DNA of 10,567 nucleotides from an uncultured Flavihumibacter sp. Lineage in GTDB: Bacteria; Bacteroidota; Bacteroidia; Chitinophagales; Chitinophagaceae. This document shows, piece by piece, positions 1 to 5,739 of the stretch; position 1 is the first letter of the stretch; each line of letters opens with the position of its first letter. The notes under the pieces were generated by a model. That model saw nothing but the letters and a program-made list of their open reading frames with translations, ran no database searches and was not told the origin of the DNA. A program made the position numbers and the translations under genes. The stretch is taken from assembly GCA_946481605.1 (NCBI GenBank), contig CAMLPA010000083.1, positions 1 to 10,567 of the forward strand, read 5' to 3'.

Positions 1-160
1 CCCCAACCCCAAACACCGCCACCAACAGTGGCAATACCCATTTTATAGTCCGGAGACTTTTTGTTTTTTCCATCTTCTGTTTTTTTAATGGTTTAAAATG
101 ATCGCCCGCTCCGTTTGTACAGATACCGGCCGGGCAGCCGGGGCTTTCCTGGATATTCAT
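1..160 (-). CDS. N-terminal fragment of a membrane-anchored protein of unknown function
   Basis: Only the first 53 codons lie in the window; the gene continues past the left edge. From the ATG at 160 the protein has a polar, Cys-containing head (GCPAGIC, a CX4C pair at residues 9 and 14), then a basic stretch rich in Lys, then a hydrophobic segment from about residue 43 (WVLPLLVAVFGVG) that should be a membrane anchor or signal anchor. A second in-frame ATG at 73 gives MEKTKSLRTIKWVLPLLVAV, which looks like an ordinary signal-anchor start, so the true start is uncertain. I prefer 160 because the frame stays open and protein-like through the GC-rich stretch. A CAACTTTG motif at 208-215 on this strand is one base off the Bacteroidota -7 consensus. 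It is divergent from the sigma factor gene. I do not recognise the family. Confidence 0.5.
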   Translation of the reverse strand, partial: MNIQESPGCPAGICTNGAGDHFKPLKKQKMEKTKSLRTIKWVLPLLVAVFGVG

Positions 161-445
161 GCCGCTGTTGTTCCCCGCGCGTGAAACGCCGGCGGCTATC
201 GTTGCAACAAAGTTGAGACATAGATATAGCAGCCCTTCCCAGTGGTTACACCGGATAATTTTCCGGCTGGAAAGGTGTTTCGTTCTGAAAACAAAACGTA
301 CATTAGTGGTACGGCCTTCCTTCTTACACTTCTACTCTTTACATATCGGTTCAAAACGGAAAAACGGGTGAAGCCGTTGCTGATTTTTTTACCGCAACAC
401 TTCATGTTCCGTCTTTAACCGCTATTCACATCAAAACCTTATCCG
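161..445. other. Intergenic region between divergent genes
   Basis: This stretch of 285 bases separates the partial membrane-protein gene from the sigma factor gene and should hold both promoters. The only promoter-like element I can point to is CAACTTTG on the minus strand (208-215). A near-palindrome, CCGGATAATTTTCCGG (251-266, two mismatched positions), lies about 180 bases before the sigma gene and could be an operator. I see no RNA gene here, and the short open frames on both strands do not read like proteins. Confidence 0.45.
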
Positions 446-979
446 ATGTTCAAACAATTGGCCGGTGATTCGGAAAGCGCGTTGGCGCAGATTTGGAAAG
501 TTTATGGCGATGAACTGCACAGGCGGATCATCCTGATCGTGGGCCGCGAAGAATGGGCCAGGGAAGTATTGTCGGATGTGTTGAACGCGTTGTGGAACAA
601 CAGAAGAGCCGTGGCAGGAATGGAGAACCCCGTAGGCTGGCTGCACACTACCGCCAGGAACAAGGCGTTGGATAAGTTGAAAAAAGAATGGAAACAAAAA
701 AGAACCGTTGCACTGGAAGATGCCCTTCAGCCCACAGATACCATTCACCCCGATGAAACGATCAACTACCTCGAACTGAAACGAAACATGCAGAAAGCGA
801 TCGCATCCCTTCCGGAACAGGAGAAAAAAACCTTTCAACTCTGGTTCGAAACGGATCTCACAAGAAAGCAGATCGCCGAACGCCTTAACCTTTCCGAGAA
901 CACCATTAAAAAACACTTATCCCTTGCCAGAAAAGCCGTACGGAAATTCCTTGAACAGATCAGGTCGCTGTTCACGTAA
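446..979 (+). CDS. ECF-type RNA polymerase sigma-70 family sigma factor
   Basis: A 177-residue sigma factor that should bind core RNA polymerase and direct it to a small set of promoters. Region 2 spans about residues 15-85, with the WARE-VLSDVLNALW helix and the conserved region 2.3/2.4-like NPVGWLHTTARNKALDKLK at 61-79. Region 4 spans about 115-170: LPEQEKKTFQLWF leads into a helix-turn-helix (TRKQIAERLNLSENTIKKHL) and a basic tail. The size is normal for ECF factors. The ATG at 446 is the only sensible start because an in-frame TAA lies at 416-418 with no other start between. The next gene, 27 bases downstream, resembles an anti-sigma head, which fits the sigma/FecR pairs of Bacteroidota. 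These usually control a nearby TonB-dependent receptor, but none is visible here. Confidence 0.9.
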   Translation: MFKQLAGDSESALAQIWKVYGDELHRRIILIVGREEWAREVLSDVLNALWNNRRAVAGMENPVGWLHTTARNKALDKLKKEWKQKRTVALEDALQPTDTIHPDETINYLELKRNMQKAIASLPEQEKKTFQLWFETDLTRKQIAERLNLSENTIKKHLSLARKAVRKFLEQIRSLFT

Positions 980-1006
980 CAGCGCCATCGCTTAAAAATT
1001 CGCCCG

Positions 1007-1261
1007 ATGATCCATCAACAGGACTATGTAAAGTCCCTCCTGAAAAAACACTTTGAAAGAACAATCGCTCCAACAGAGTTATTGCTCCTGCAAGACGCAT
1101 TCCTTTTGTATGAAGATGCGGAAATGAAAAGTATGATCGATGAAATGATTGTTGCCGTGCTGCCCGGAACAACACCTCCTCCTGTAGACTGGGAGGCGTT
1201 TGTGGCGGAAGAAATGGCGGGGTTGAAGAAGAAATTTACTCCTATCCGGCCAGTCAAATAG
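1007..1261 (+). CDS. Small protein resembling the cytoplasmic head of a FecR-type anti-sigma factor
   Basis: An 84-residue acidic, helical protein with no membrane segment and no signal peptide. The order KSLLKKHFERTIAPTELLLL, then a ...EDAEMKSMIDEMI helix, then a VDWEAFVAEEM helix is like the N-terminal sigma-binding region of Bacteroidota FecR proteins (a short helix ending in YF/HF, a T/S-P-E turn, then a DWE helix). In normal FecR proteins a basic patch, a membrane helix and a large periplasmic domain follow. Here the frame stops just after the basic patch (KKKFTPIRPVK). It lies 27 bases after the sigma gene, so the two are probably cotranscribed. It could be a truncated fecR next to the decayed islet, or a genuine soluble anti-sigma factor. 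The resemblance is my reading of the pattern, not an alignment. Confidence 0.6.
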   Translation: MIHQQDYVKSLLKKHFERTIAPTELLLLQDAFLLYEDAEMKSMIDEMIVAVLPGTTPPPVDWEAFVAEEMAGLKKKFTPIRPVK

Positions 1262-1321
1262 CGCACAAATCTCATGCAATTGCCGCAGTCTGAAGATCAG
1301 ATGAGGTTGATCATGACAGGA

Positions 1322-2370
1322 TTAATTTAATTCCTGTAGCTCGCTCTCTATAGCTTCTATTTGCGGTAACGAGGACCTCAGTTCTTCAGGCACTGCTTTG
1401 CTTAGTTGGTAGTCGGAAATACCTATCGCATTCCTGTAACCTTTTAGAGAATACTCGGCCACCACCTCATTTTTTCCCTTACACAGCAGCAAGCCAATGG
1501 TTTCATTGTCTTGAGCGGTTTTTAATTTATCGTTTACAATGTTGGTATAAAAATTCAGTTGGCTGGCATCTCCCGGTTCAAAGGGCCGCGCCTTCAACTC
1601 TACCACAACATAGCAACGGAGGCGGATATGGTAAAACAGAAGATCAGCATAAAAATCAGCTCCTCCAATTTCGAAATGTATTTGCTTTCCAACAAATGCA
1701 AATCCCTGACCGAGTTCCAGCAGGAACTTGGTGATATGATCAGCCAATTGCTTCTCAATATCTCTTTCATTGCTTTTCTCACGGGCCTGTACAAAATCAA
1801 AAATATAAGGGTCTTTCAGCAGGTATTGTGCAAAATCCGACAACCCATCAGCACCACATGATGCGACCAGGTAACATTTGGCAACACAGACTGCATAAAA
1901 ACGTTCTCCTCCATTTGTGCAACAGGCTGTTGCACAAATTCATTCTCTTGATTATCAATAAATTGATCTGGAATACCCTCTGGCTCCTCTATCGAATTGG
2001 CGTTCGGTTCGGAAAGCAACAACGCTATAACCTTCTGTTGCGAAATGTTTGGCTTTTGTAACTGTCCCGTTAAGTACATATACCTTCTTATGAGAGGAAT
2101 CGTATAGCTTTCAGCGAACTTGCGCATATACTTCAGGTTGCGTTCCGAAAATCCTTTTATCCCAGAAAATTCCTTTTTCAGATCGGCTGATAAAAGTTCA
2201 ATCACCTTGGCTCCCCATCCTTCCTTCTGCTGATTTTCCAGAATAAGCCTTCCCAACTGCCAATACAATAGCAATAATTGCCTGTTTGCCGCAGATACGG
2301 TTTTGAGCTGAGCTGTTGCTACCTTGTCTTTTACTATTACAAGTAAACGCTTATACTCTTTATCATTCAT
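1322..2370 (-). pseudogene. DUF1016/YhcG-family PDDEXK nuclease gene with internal deletion and frameshift
   Basis: Two overlapping frames make up one broken gene. The 5' part starts at the ATG at 2370 (MNDKEYKRLL) and ends at 1816. It carries the DUF1016 N-terminal domain (LYWQLGRLILENQQKEGWGA and GFSERNLKYMRKF) and reaches the conserved WSHHVVLM. The 3' part is open from 1843 to 1322 and begins at SDFAQYLLKDPYIFDF. It holds the nuclease fold: FYADLLFYH with Asp67, then VELKA with Glu82 and Lys84, counted from the TTG at 1843. In intact relatives roughly 60-70 residues separate WSHH-x-LL from KDPYIFDF; here they are almost adjacent and in different frames. The junction near 1836-1845 is therefore a deletion that also shifted the frame. 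The catalytic residues of the nuclease half are still present, and it could in principle start at the TTG at 1843. YhcG proteins are accessory nucleases linked to toxin-antitoxin, defence and mobile loci. Confidence 0.85.
1913..1939. repeat. 27-base perfect palindrome inside the DUF1016 gene
   Basis: The arms ATTTGTGCAACAG (1913-1925) and CTGTTGCACAAAT (1927-1939) are exact reverse complements around a single G at 1926. On the minus strand it encodes FVQQPVAQM, part of a segment often seen in this family, so codon choice may produce the symmetry. No function is evident. Confidence 0.8.
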
Positions 2371-2611
2371 AAGTAAACACAAATAAATACATCGCTTTCC
2401 GAGTCAGAAACTACTGCGCCTGGAAGACGAAATGAATAGAAATTAAAACTTAAGGTGGCTGCTTCACCGGATGGGAACCTAAAATCTCCTTTCAGGTGTG
2501 TGGTGAATTCAAAACTATATTGTTTTCCGGAATTAAAAAAACGGCGTTTGGTGCGTAAGCAAAATCATAAAGTAAGAAAGGTGTCAGTTGTTCCAAAATA
2601 TTAATGGAACC
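2367..2611 (-). pseudogene. Start-less, frameshifted gene remnant upstream of the DUF1016 gene
   Basis: On the minus strand, one frame of about 60 codons reads GKQYSFEFTTHLKGDFRFPS, then a Ser/Phe/Val-rich beta-like stretch ending SDSESDVFICVYL. Its TGA overlaps the DUF1016 ATG as ATGA (2367-2370). It has no ATG, GTG or TTG start. A second frame, just upstream and joined at a run of seven T (minus strand, about 2534-2540), reads LLYDFAYAPNAVFLIP, so a single indel in the run would give one continuous protein tail. The alternating hydrophobic pattern and the SDS...-VY end loosely recall the C-termini of DUF6266-type Bacteroidota proteins, but I cannot confirm this. The 5' part of the gene is gone; the remnant begins right after the crp stop codon. 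Confidence 0.45.
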
Positions 2612-3187
2612 TCACCCGTTCTTCTCCAGCCTGCTCAAGGTTTCCCGCGATAAACCAAGATAATGCGCAATCATCGTCTTGGATACGCGCTGGAACAACT
2701 GCGGATACTGGTGCAGCAGCAATTCATACTTCTCCTTAGCAGAATTGCGCATCATAGACAACACTCTTTTCTGCAGCCCCACATACCCACCAAATGCTTT
2801 GCGGGCATGGAACTGGTGCATGGCCGGAACTAATTTGCACATAGCTTCTTTATCGGCCATGCTCAACTCCAATACCATACAGGGTTCCAGGGCCTGCACA
2901 TCCATTTCACCCGTACCCTGTAAGGCATACGCGGGATAATCGGATACCCACCAGCCTTCCATCGCGAATTGTAAGATGTGTTCCTTACCTGAATCATCGT
3001 ACAACGAGGCTTTCAACAGCCCTTTCACCACAACGAACTCTGAAGTGACCCGCTGCCCGTTGCGCACCAGGTATTCCTTCCGCTTCAACGTTCTCGATTT
3101 AAAGAACGGCAATACATTTTCAAACGCCTCATCGCTGAGCGGAACGATCTCCGAAATATGACGGCGCAAAAAAGAAGCATATTCCAT
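2612..3187 (-). CDS. Crp/Fnr family transcriptional regulator
   Basis: A 191-residue DNA-binding regulator. Residues 15-110 form the cyclic-nucleotide-binding-like beta roll (KRKEYLVRNGQRVTSEFVVV, then the SLYDDSGKEHILQF hairpin). A dimerisation helix covers about 115-150. The C-terminal helix-turn-helix is VSKTMIAHYLGLSRETLSRL, and the protein ends a few residues later, as in many short Bacteroidota members. The recognition helix has Arg181, Glu182 and Arg186, the same R-E-x3-R pattern that E. coli CRP uses to read TGTGA. The phosphate-binding-cassette residues that hold cAMP in CRP are not evident, so the effector is unknown. I chose the ATG at 3187; a TTG at 3202 is also in frame. It is the third gene after mdaB and the DJ-1 gene, and a matching operator lies in front of that operon. 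A 15-bp inverted repeat spans its start. Confidence 0.88.
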   Translation of the reverse strand: MEYASFLRRHISEIVPLSDEAFENVLPFFKSRTLKRKEYLVRNGQRVTSEFVVVKGLLKASLYDDSGKEHILQFAMEGWWVSDYPAYALQGTGEMDVQALEPCMVLELSMADKEAMCKLVPAMHQFHARKAFGGYVGLQKRVLSMMRNSAKEKYELLLHQYPQLFQRVSKTMIAHYLGLSRETLSRLEKNG

Positions 3188-3219
3188 GGGGTAAATGTAC
3201 AACAGGAATATGCTTCTTT
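3171..3219. promoter_or_regulatory. 15-bp perfect inverted repeat spanning the crp start codon
   Basis: Arms 3171-3185 (AAAGAAGCATATTCC) and 3205-3219 (GGAATATGCTTCTTT) are exact reverse complements separated by 19 bases. In the crp mRNA the first arm lies in the gap after the DJ-1 gene. The second begins at the last base of the crp ATG and covers the first codons. A long hairpin would hide the start region; alternatively the duplex DNA could be a binding site for a dimeric regulator. Confidence 0.75.
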
Positions 3220-3237
3220 AAAGTATGCTCAAATGAA

Positions 3238-4023
3238 CTAGCGAGCGCTTGCTTCCAGCACCTTCTTCATGGCTTCGCCCACACCTTTGGCCGATTGTGG
3301 GTTCTGGCCCGTGATCAACCTGCCGTCAACGGTAACATGGGGTTGCCATGGCGCTGATTTTTCGTAGATGCCGCCCCGCTCTTTCAGTTTATCTTCCATC
3401 AGGAAAGGCACCACATCGGTTAGTTTCACCAGTTCTTCTTCCTCGTTGGTGAAGCCGTTCACTTTTTTACCGCGCACCAGGTATTCACCATCCGAAAGTT
3501 TGATGTTCACAATACCTGCCGGGCCATGGCATACCGCACCCACCAAACCGTCGCGCTCATAAATCTGCGTGGCAATACCGGGGATGGCATCGTTGGAAGG
3601 AAGGTCCCATACCGCTCCGTGTCCACCGGCATAAAATATGGCCACGTAATCTTCAGGGTTTATTTTATCCGGCGTTAGGGTGTTGGTGATTTTTTCATGG
3701 TACACGCTGTCTTCCCAGAACTTTTTGTTGACGGGGTCTGAAAGATCGAAGCCATCTACCGGAGGATTTCCACCCTGCGGACTCACAAAATCAATTTCAT
3801 AACCGGCTTCATGCAACACCTCCCATGGATGGGACACTTCGCCGAGATAATAGCCGGTTTTCTCCCCGGTATTTCCTTTGGTACCATGGCTGGTCACCAC
3901 AAATAAAATTTTCTTTTTCATAACTGTATTATTTTCTGATGAATGTTTTTCTGATGTCTCGTTACAACTTGTAAAAAACGATGCCAATAGCGCAAGTGCG
4001 GCAATGGTAGCTGCTGTTTTCAT
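3238..4023 (-). CDS. DJ-1/PfpI family (Hsp31-like) protein with a lipoprotein signal peptide
   Basis: A 261-residue member of the class I glutamine amidotransferase-like DJ-1/PfpI superfamily. The nucleophile elbow AVCHGPAG places the catalytic Cys at 165 with His166 next to it. GGHG (133-136) and the acidic residue in YYLGEVSHPWE (Glu62) complete the Hsp31-like site. Relatives act as glyoxalase III or are described as protein deglycases or chaperones. Unusually, the first 20 residues form a lipoprotein signal peptide ending in the lipobox FTSC (Cys20), followed by a polar linker. An internal Met35 starts MKKKILFVVTSHG, exactly how cytosolic relatives begin. The ATG overlaps the mdaB stop as ATGA (4020-4023), so translation is probably coupled. 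Crp follows about 50 bases downstream. Family certain, substrate unknown. Confidence 0.9.
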   Translation of the reverse strand: MKTAATIAALALLASFFTSCNETSEKHSSENNTVMKKKILFVVTSHGTKGNTGEKTGYYLGEVSHPWEVLHEAGYEIDFVSPQGGNPPVDGFDLSDPVNKKFWEDSVYHEKITNTLTPDKINPEDYVAIFYAGGHGAVWDLPSNDAIPGIATQIYERDGLVGAVCHGPAGIVNIKLSDGEYLVRGKKVNGFTNEEEELVKLTDVVPFLMEDKLKERGGIYEKSAPWQPHVTVDGRLITGQNPQSAKGVGEAMKKVLEASAR

Positions 4024-4661
4024 GATGCAATAGATGGGATTAAAATTTGTTCTTCGGAAGGAACCGGTATTTGTTGGGAAAGATGGGCAAGATAGTCTCG
4101 ATGGTAACCGCTGATGCGCTCTTGTGTGGCATTTTTTTCCAGGTCGTGGAAGTGGAAGCTTTCTAGGGCATCCATGCCGGTGAAGGCATTCATGCGGTGG
4201 AAACCGAACATTACGCCTTCATCTACACTTTTCTGGTGAAAGAATTCACCGGGAAGCGTGAAAGCCGTTTCGGGTGCGTTCCAGGTGGTGGTAAGCATAT
4301 AAACACGTCCGTGCAGGGAGCCACCCGTGCCGTAGTTGATGGCGGGGTTTTCCTTCTTGCGGCCATCGCTGTAATACAGTCCGTTGCGGTGACCGGCGGT
4401 AAAAACTTTATCGATGTATGCTTTCAGTTTATGCGGTAGTCCGAACCACCAAACCGGTGTATGGTAAATGATAACATCGGCCCAAACGAATTTCTCTACT
4501 TCTTCCATCAGCTCATAGGGCTGGTTGATATCGGTGATTTTGAGTTGAAAGCCGTTTGCTTCGGTAAAATAGGTTTTATCCCATTCCACCAATGTATGGT
4601 TGAACTTCCCGCCCGAATGGGCGAAGACCTGTCCCCCGTTGATGATGAATATCTTTTTCAT
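4020..4661 (-). CDS. mdaB: MdaB-like NAD(P)H quinone reductase (flavodoxin fold)
   Basis: A 213-residue flavoprotein very like E. coli MdaB, which reduces quinones by two electrons with NADPH and FAD. Visible family features, counted from the ATG at 4661, are IINGGQVFAHSGGKFN (6-21, flavin phosphate loop), FVWADVIIYHTPVWWFGLP (58-76), LKAYIDKVFTAGH (79-91), YGTGGSLHGRVYMLTTTWNAP (110-130) and FHRMNAFTGMDAL (154-166). The length matches the family. The longer frame starting at a GTG at 4706 adds residues that do not belong to the family. It is the first gene of the mdaB, DJ-1, crp operon and overlaps the next gene by four bases. A TGTGA-N6-TCACA operator lies 48 bases upstream of the start. 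The fold assignment is secure; the physiological quinone is not known. Confidence 0.9.
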   Translation of the reverse strand: MKKIFIINGGQVFAHSGGKFNHTLVEWDKTYFTEANGFQLKITDINQPYELMEEVEKFVWADVIIYHTPVWWFGLPHKLKAYIDKVFTAGHRNGLYYSDGRKKENPAINYGTGGSLHGRVYMLTTTWNAPETAFTLPGEFFHQKSVDEGVMFGFHRMNAFTGMDALESFHFHDLEKNATQERISGYHRDYLAHLSQQIPVPSEEQILIPSIAS

Positions 4662-4677
4662 GTTGAATTTCTTTATG

Positions 4678-4685
4678 CAAAGTTG
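4678..4685 (-). promoter_or_regulatory. Putative -7 element of the mdaB operon promoter
   Basis: The minus strand reads CAACTTTG, one base off the Bacteroidota consensus TAnnTTTG, 16 bases before the mdaB ATG. The TGTGA-N6-TCACA dyad would be centred about 44 bases upstream of the expected start point, close to the class II activator position. No clear -33 TTG is seen, which would suit an activator-dependent promoter. Confidence 0.4.
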
Positions 4686-4708
4686 CACAGCAGAAAGGGA
4701 CCACACCT

Positions 4709-4724
4709 GTGATGCAGGTCACAA
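4709..4724. promoter_or_regulatory. CRP/FNR-family operator TGTGA-N6-TCACA
   Basis: TGTGATGCAGGTCACA is a perfect 5-6-5 dyad identical in its half sites to the E. coli CRP consensus. It lies between the divergent mdaB and ygiD genes. The Crp-family protein encoded two genes downstream of mdaB has the R-E-x3-R recognition helix that reads TGTGA. The match is seen directly; binding is inferred. Confidence 0.7.
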
Positions 4725-4745
4725 ATACACGAGACATTGCCTAGG

Positions 4746-4761
4746 AACTGTTAAAACAGTT
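4746..4761. promoter_or_regulatory. Second dyad in the mdaB/ygiD promoter region
   Basis: AACTGTT-AA-AACAGTT has 7-bp perfect arms. It is centred about 62 bases upstream of the start point predicted for ygiD, and 37 bases from the centre of the TGTGA dyad. It may bind another dimeric regulator or be a variant site. Confidence 0.45.
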
Positions 4762-4802
4762 GTACGCTGTTTTCCGGGTTTCAACGCGCCAGAGAACCTT
4801 CG

Positions 4803-4810
4803 TACCTTTG
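4803..4810 (+). promoter_or_regulatory. Putative -7 element of the ygiD promoter
   Basis: TACCTTTG matches the Bacteroidota -7 consensus TAnnTTTG exactly. Transcription would begin near 4816, giving a leader of about a dozen bases before the ATG at 4828. No convincing -33 TTG is present at the usual distance. Confidence 0.6.
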
Positions 4811-4827
4811 TATCCGCAATTATTTTC

Positions 4828-5712
4828 ATGCTTAGGAAAGATTTCATCAGGTTTTCAATATTGGGAGGAACAGTTATGAACAGCTTATCAGCATTCAACA
4901 AATTCACTTCGGAACTGGGAGAACAGGAATACCTGATGCCCGTTCTTTTTATTGGGCACGGTTCACCGATGAACGGCATTGAAGACAATGATTTCTCCCG
5001 CCAATGGACAAACGCGGTAAAAGATATTCCCACGCCCGCCGCCGTATTGGTGGTTTCCGCGCATTGGTTTACCAATGGTACCAAAGTAACGGCGATGGAT
5101 ACACCGCCTACAATCCACGATTTTGGTGGCTTCACCAAAGCGCTGTTCGAGGTGCAATACCCGGCGCCGGGTTCCCCGATACTCGCAAAAGAAACTGCGG
5201 ACCTGCTGAAACCTCTTACAGCAGTGGAACTGAACCACGACTGGGGTCTGGACCATGGCACCTGGACGGTGATCCGCCACATGTATCCCGATGCAAAAAT
5301 ACCCGTGCTGCAACTCAGTATCGATTATACCAAAGGCCCACAGTACCATTACGACCTCGCCAAAGAATTGTATGCCCTCCGCAAAAAAGGCGTGCTCATT
5401 GTAGGCAGCGGCAACATGGTACACAACCTCCGCATGGTGGCCTGGGATAAAATGGATGTGCCCGGCTTCGGTTTCGACTGGGCACTGGAGCTCAATGAAG
5501 ATTTCAAAAAGTTCATCGCCGAAGGCGATCACAAAGCCTTGATTCAATACGAAAAACTGGGTCGCAAGGCACAACTCGCCATTCCAACGCCCGAACATTA
5601 TCTCCCGCTGATGTACACATTGGGATTGAAAGGCCCAAAAGATGCCGTTTCCTTTTTCAACGACAAAGCGGTGGCCGGCTCCCTCACTATGACTTCCGTA
5701 AGATTAGGCTGA
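4828..5712 (+). CDS. ygiD: YgiD-like extradiol dioxygenase (4,5-DOPA dioxygenase family, LigB superfamily)
   Basis: A 294-residue class III extradiol ring-cleavage dioxygenase, closely similar along its length to E. coli YgiD, which opens the ring of L-DOPA. Conserved blocks are MPVLFIGHGSPMNGIED (37-53, His44), VVSAHWFTNGTKVTAMDTPP (75-94, His79), IHDFGGF, GLDHGTW (His143), PVLQLSID, VGSGNMVHNLR (His199) and TPEHYLPLMYTLG (254-266). The histidines are the metal and acid-base ligands of the family. I place the start at the ATG at 4828 because it follows a consensus -7 element and gives a short MLRKDFIRFSILGG leader, as I recall for related Bacteroidota proteins. A later ATG at 4876 would give a core closer to E. 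coli's. It is divergent from mdaB and followed by algH after 27 bases. The catechol substrate is unknown. Confidence 0.9.
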   Translation: MLRKDFIRFSILGGTVMNSLSAFNKFTSELGEQEYLMPVLFIGHGSPMNGIEDNDFSRQWTNAVKDIPTPAAVLVVSAHWFTNGTKVTAMDTPPTIHDFGGFTKALFEVQYPAPGSPILAKETADLLKPLTAVELNHDWGLDHGTWTVIRHMYPDAKIPVLQLSIDYTKGPQYHYDLAKELYALRKKGVLIVGSGNMVHNLRMVAWDKMDVPGFGFDWALELNEDFKKFIAEGDHKALIQYEKLGRKAQLAIPTPEHYLPLMYTLGLKGPKDAVSFFNDKAVAGSLTMTSVRLG

Positions 5713-5727
5713 TTTCGGGCAGGCGGC

Positions 5728-5735
5728 TACCTTTG
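5728..5735 (+). promoter_or_regulatory. Putative -7 element giving a leaderless or nearly leaderless algH transcript
   Basis: TACCTTTG, identical to the octamer in front of ygiD, ends four bases before the algH ATG at 5740. With the usual spacing, transcription would start at or next to the A of the ATG. Confidence 0.55.
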
Positions 5736-5739
5736 CATT

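Noticed and set aside
159..371. 70-codon plus-strand open frame
   Set aside because: Composition is not protein-like, it has no recognisable motif, and it lies in the divergent promoter region.
1316..1337. ACAGGA...TCCTGT hairpin as a bidirectional terminator between the FecR-like gene and the DUF1016 gene
   Set aside because: The stem is only 6 bp with an AT loop and no T tract after the stem on either strand; too weak to call.
1322..2370. An intact two-gene defence or toxin pair made of the two DUF1016 frames
   Set aside because: Both frames are halves of one known protein family with the middle missing, so a deletion and frameshift explains them better than a pair.
4709..4724. Reading the operator as proof of cAMP control
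   Set aside because: The Crp protein here lacks the recognisable cAMP-binding residues, so only DNA recognition, not the effector, can be inferred.
4963..5598. 211-codon minus-strand open frame opposite ygiD
   Set aside because: It is the antisense shadow of the ygiD coding frame, which has clear family motifs.
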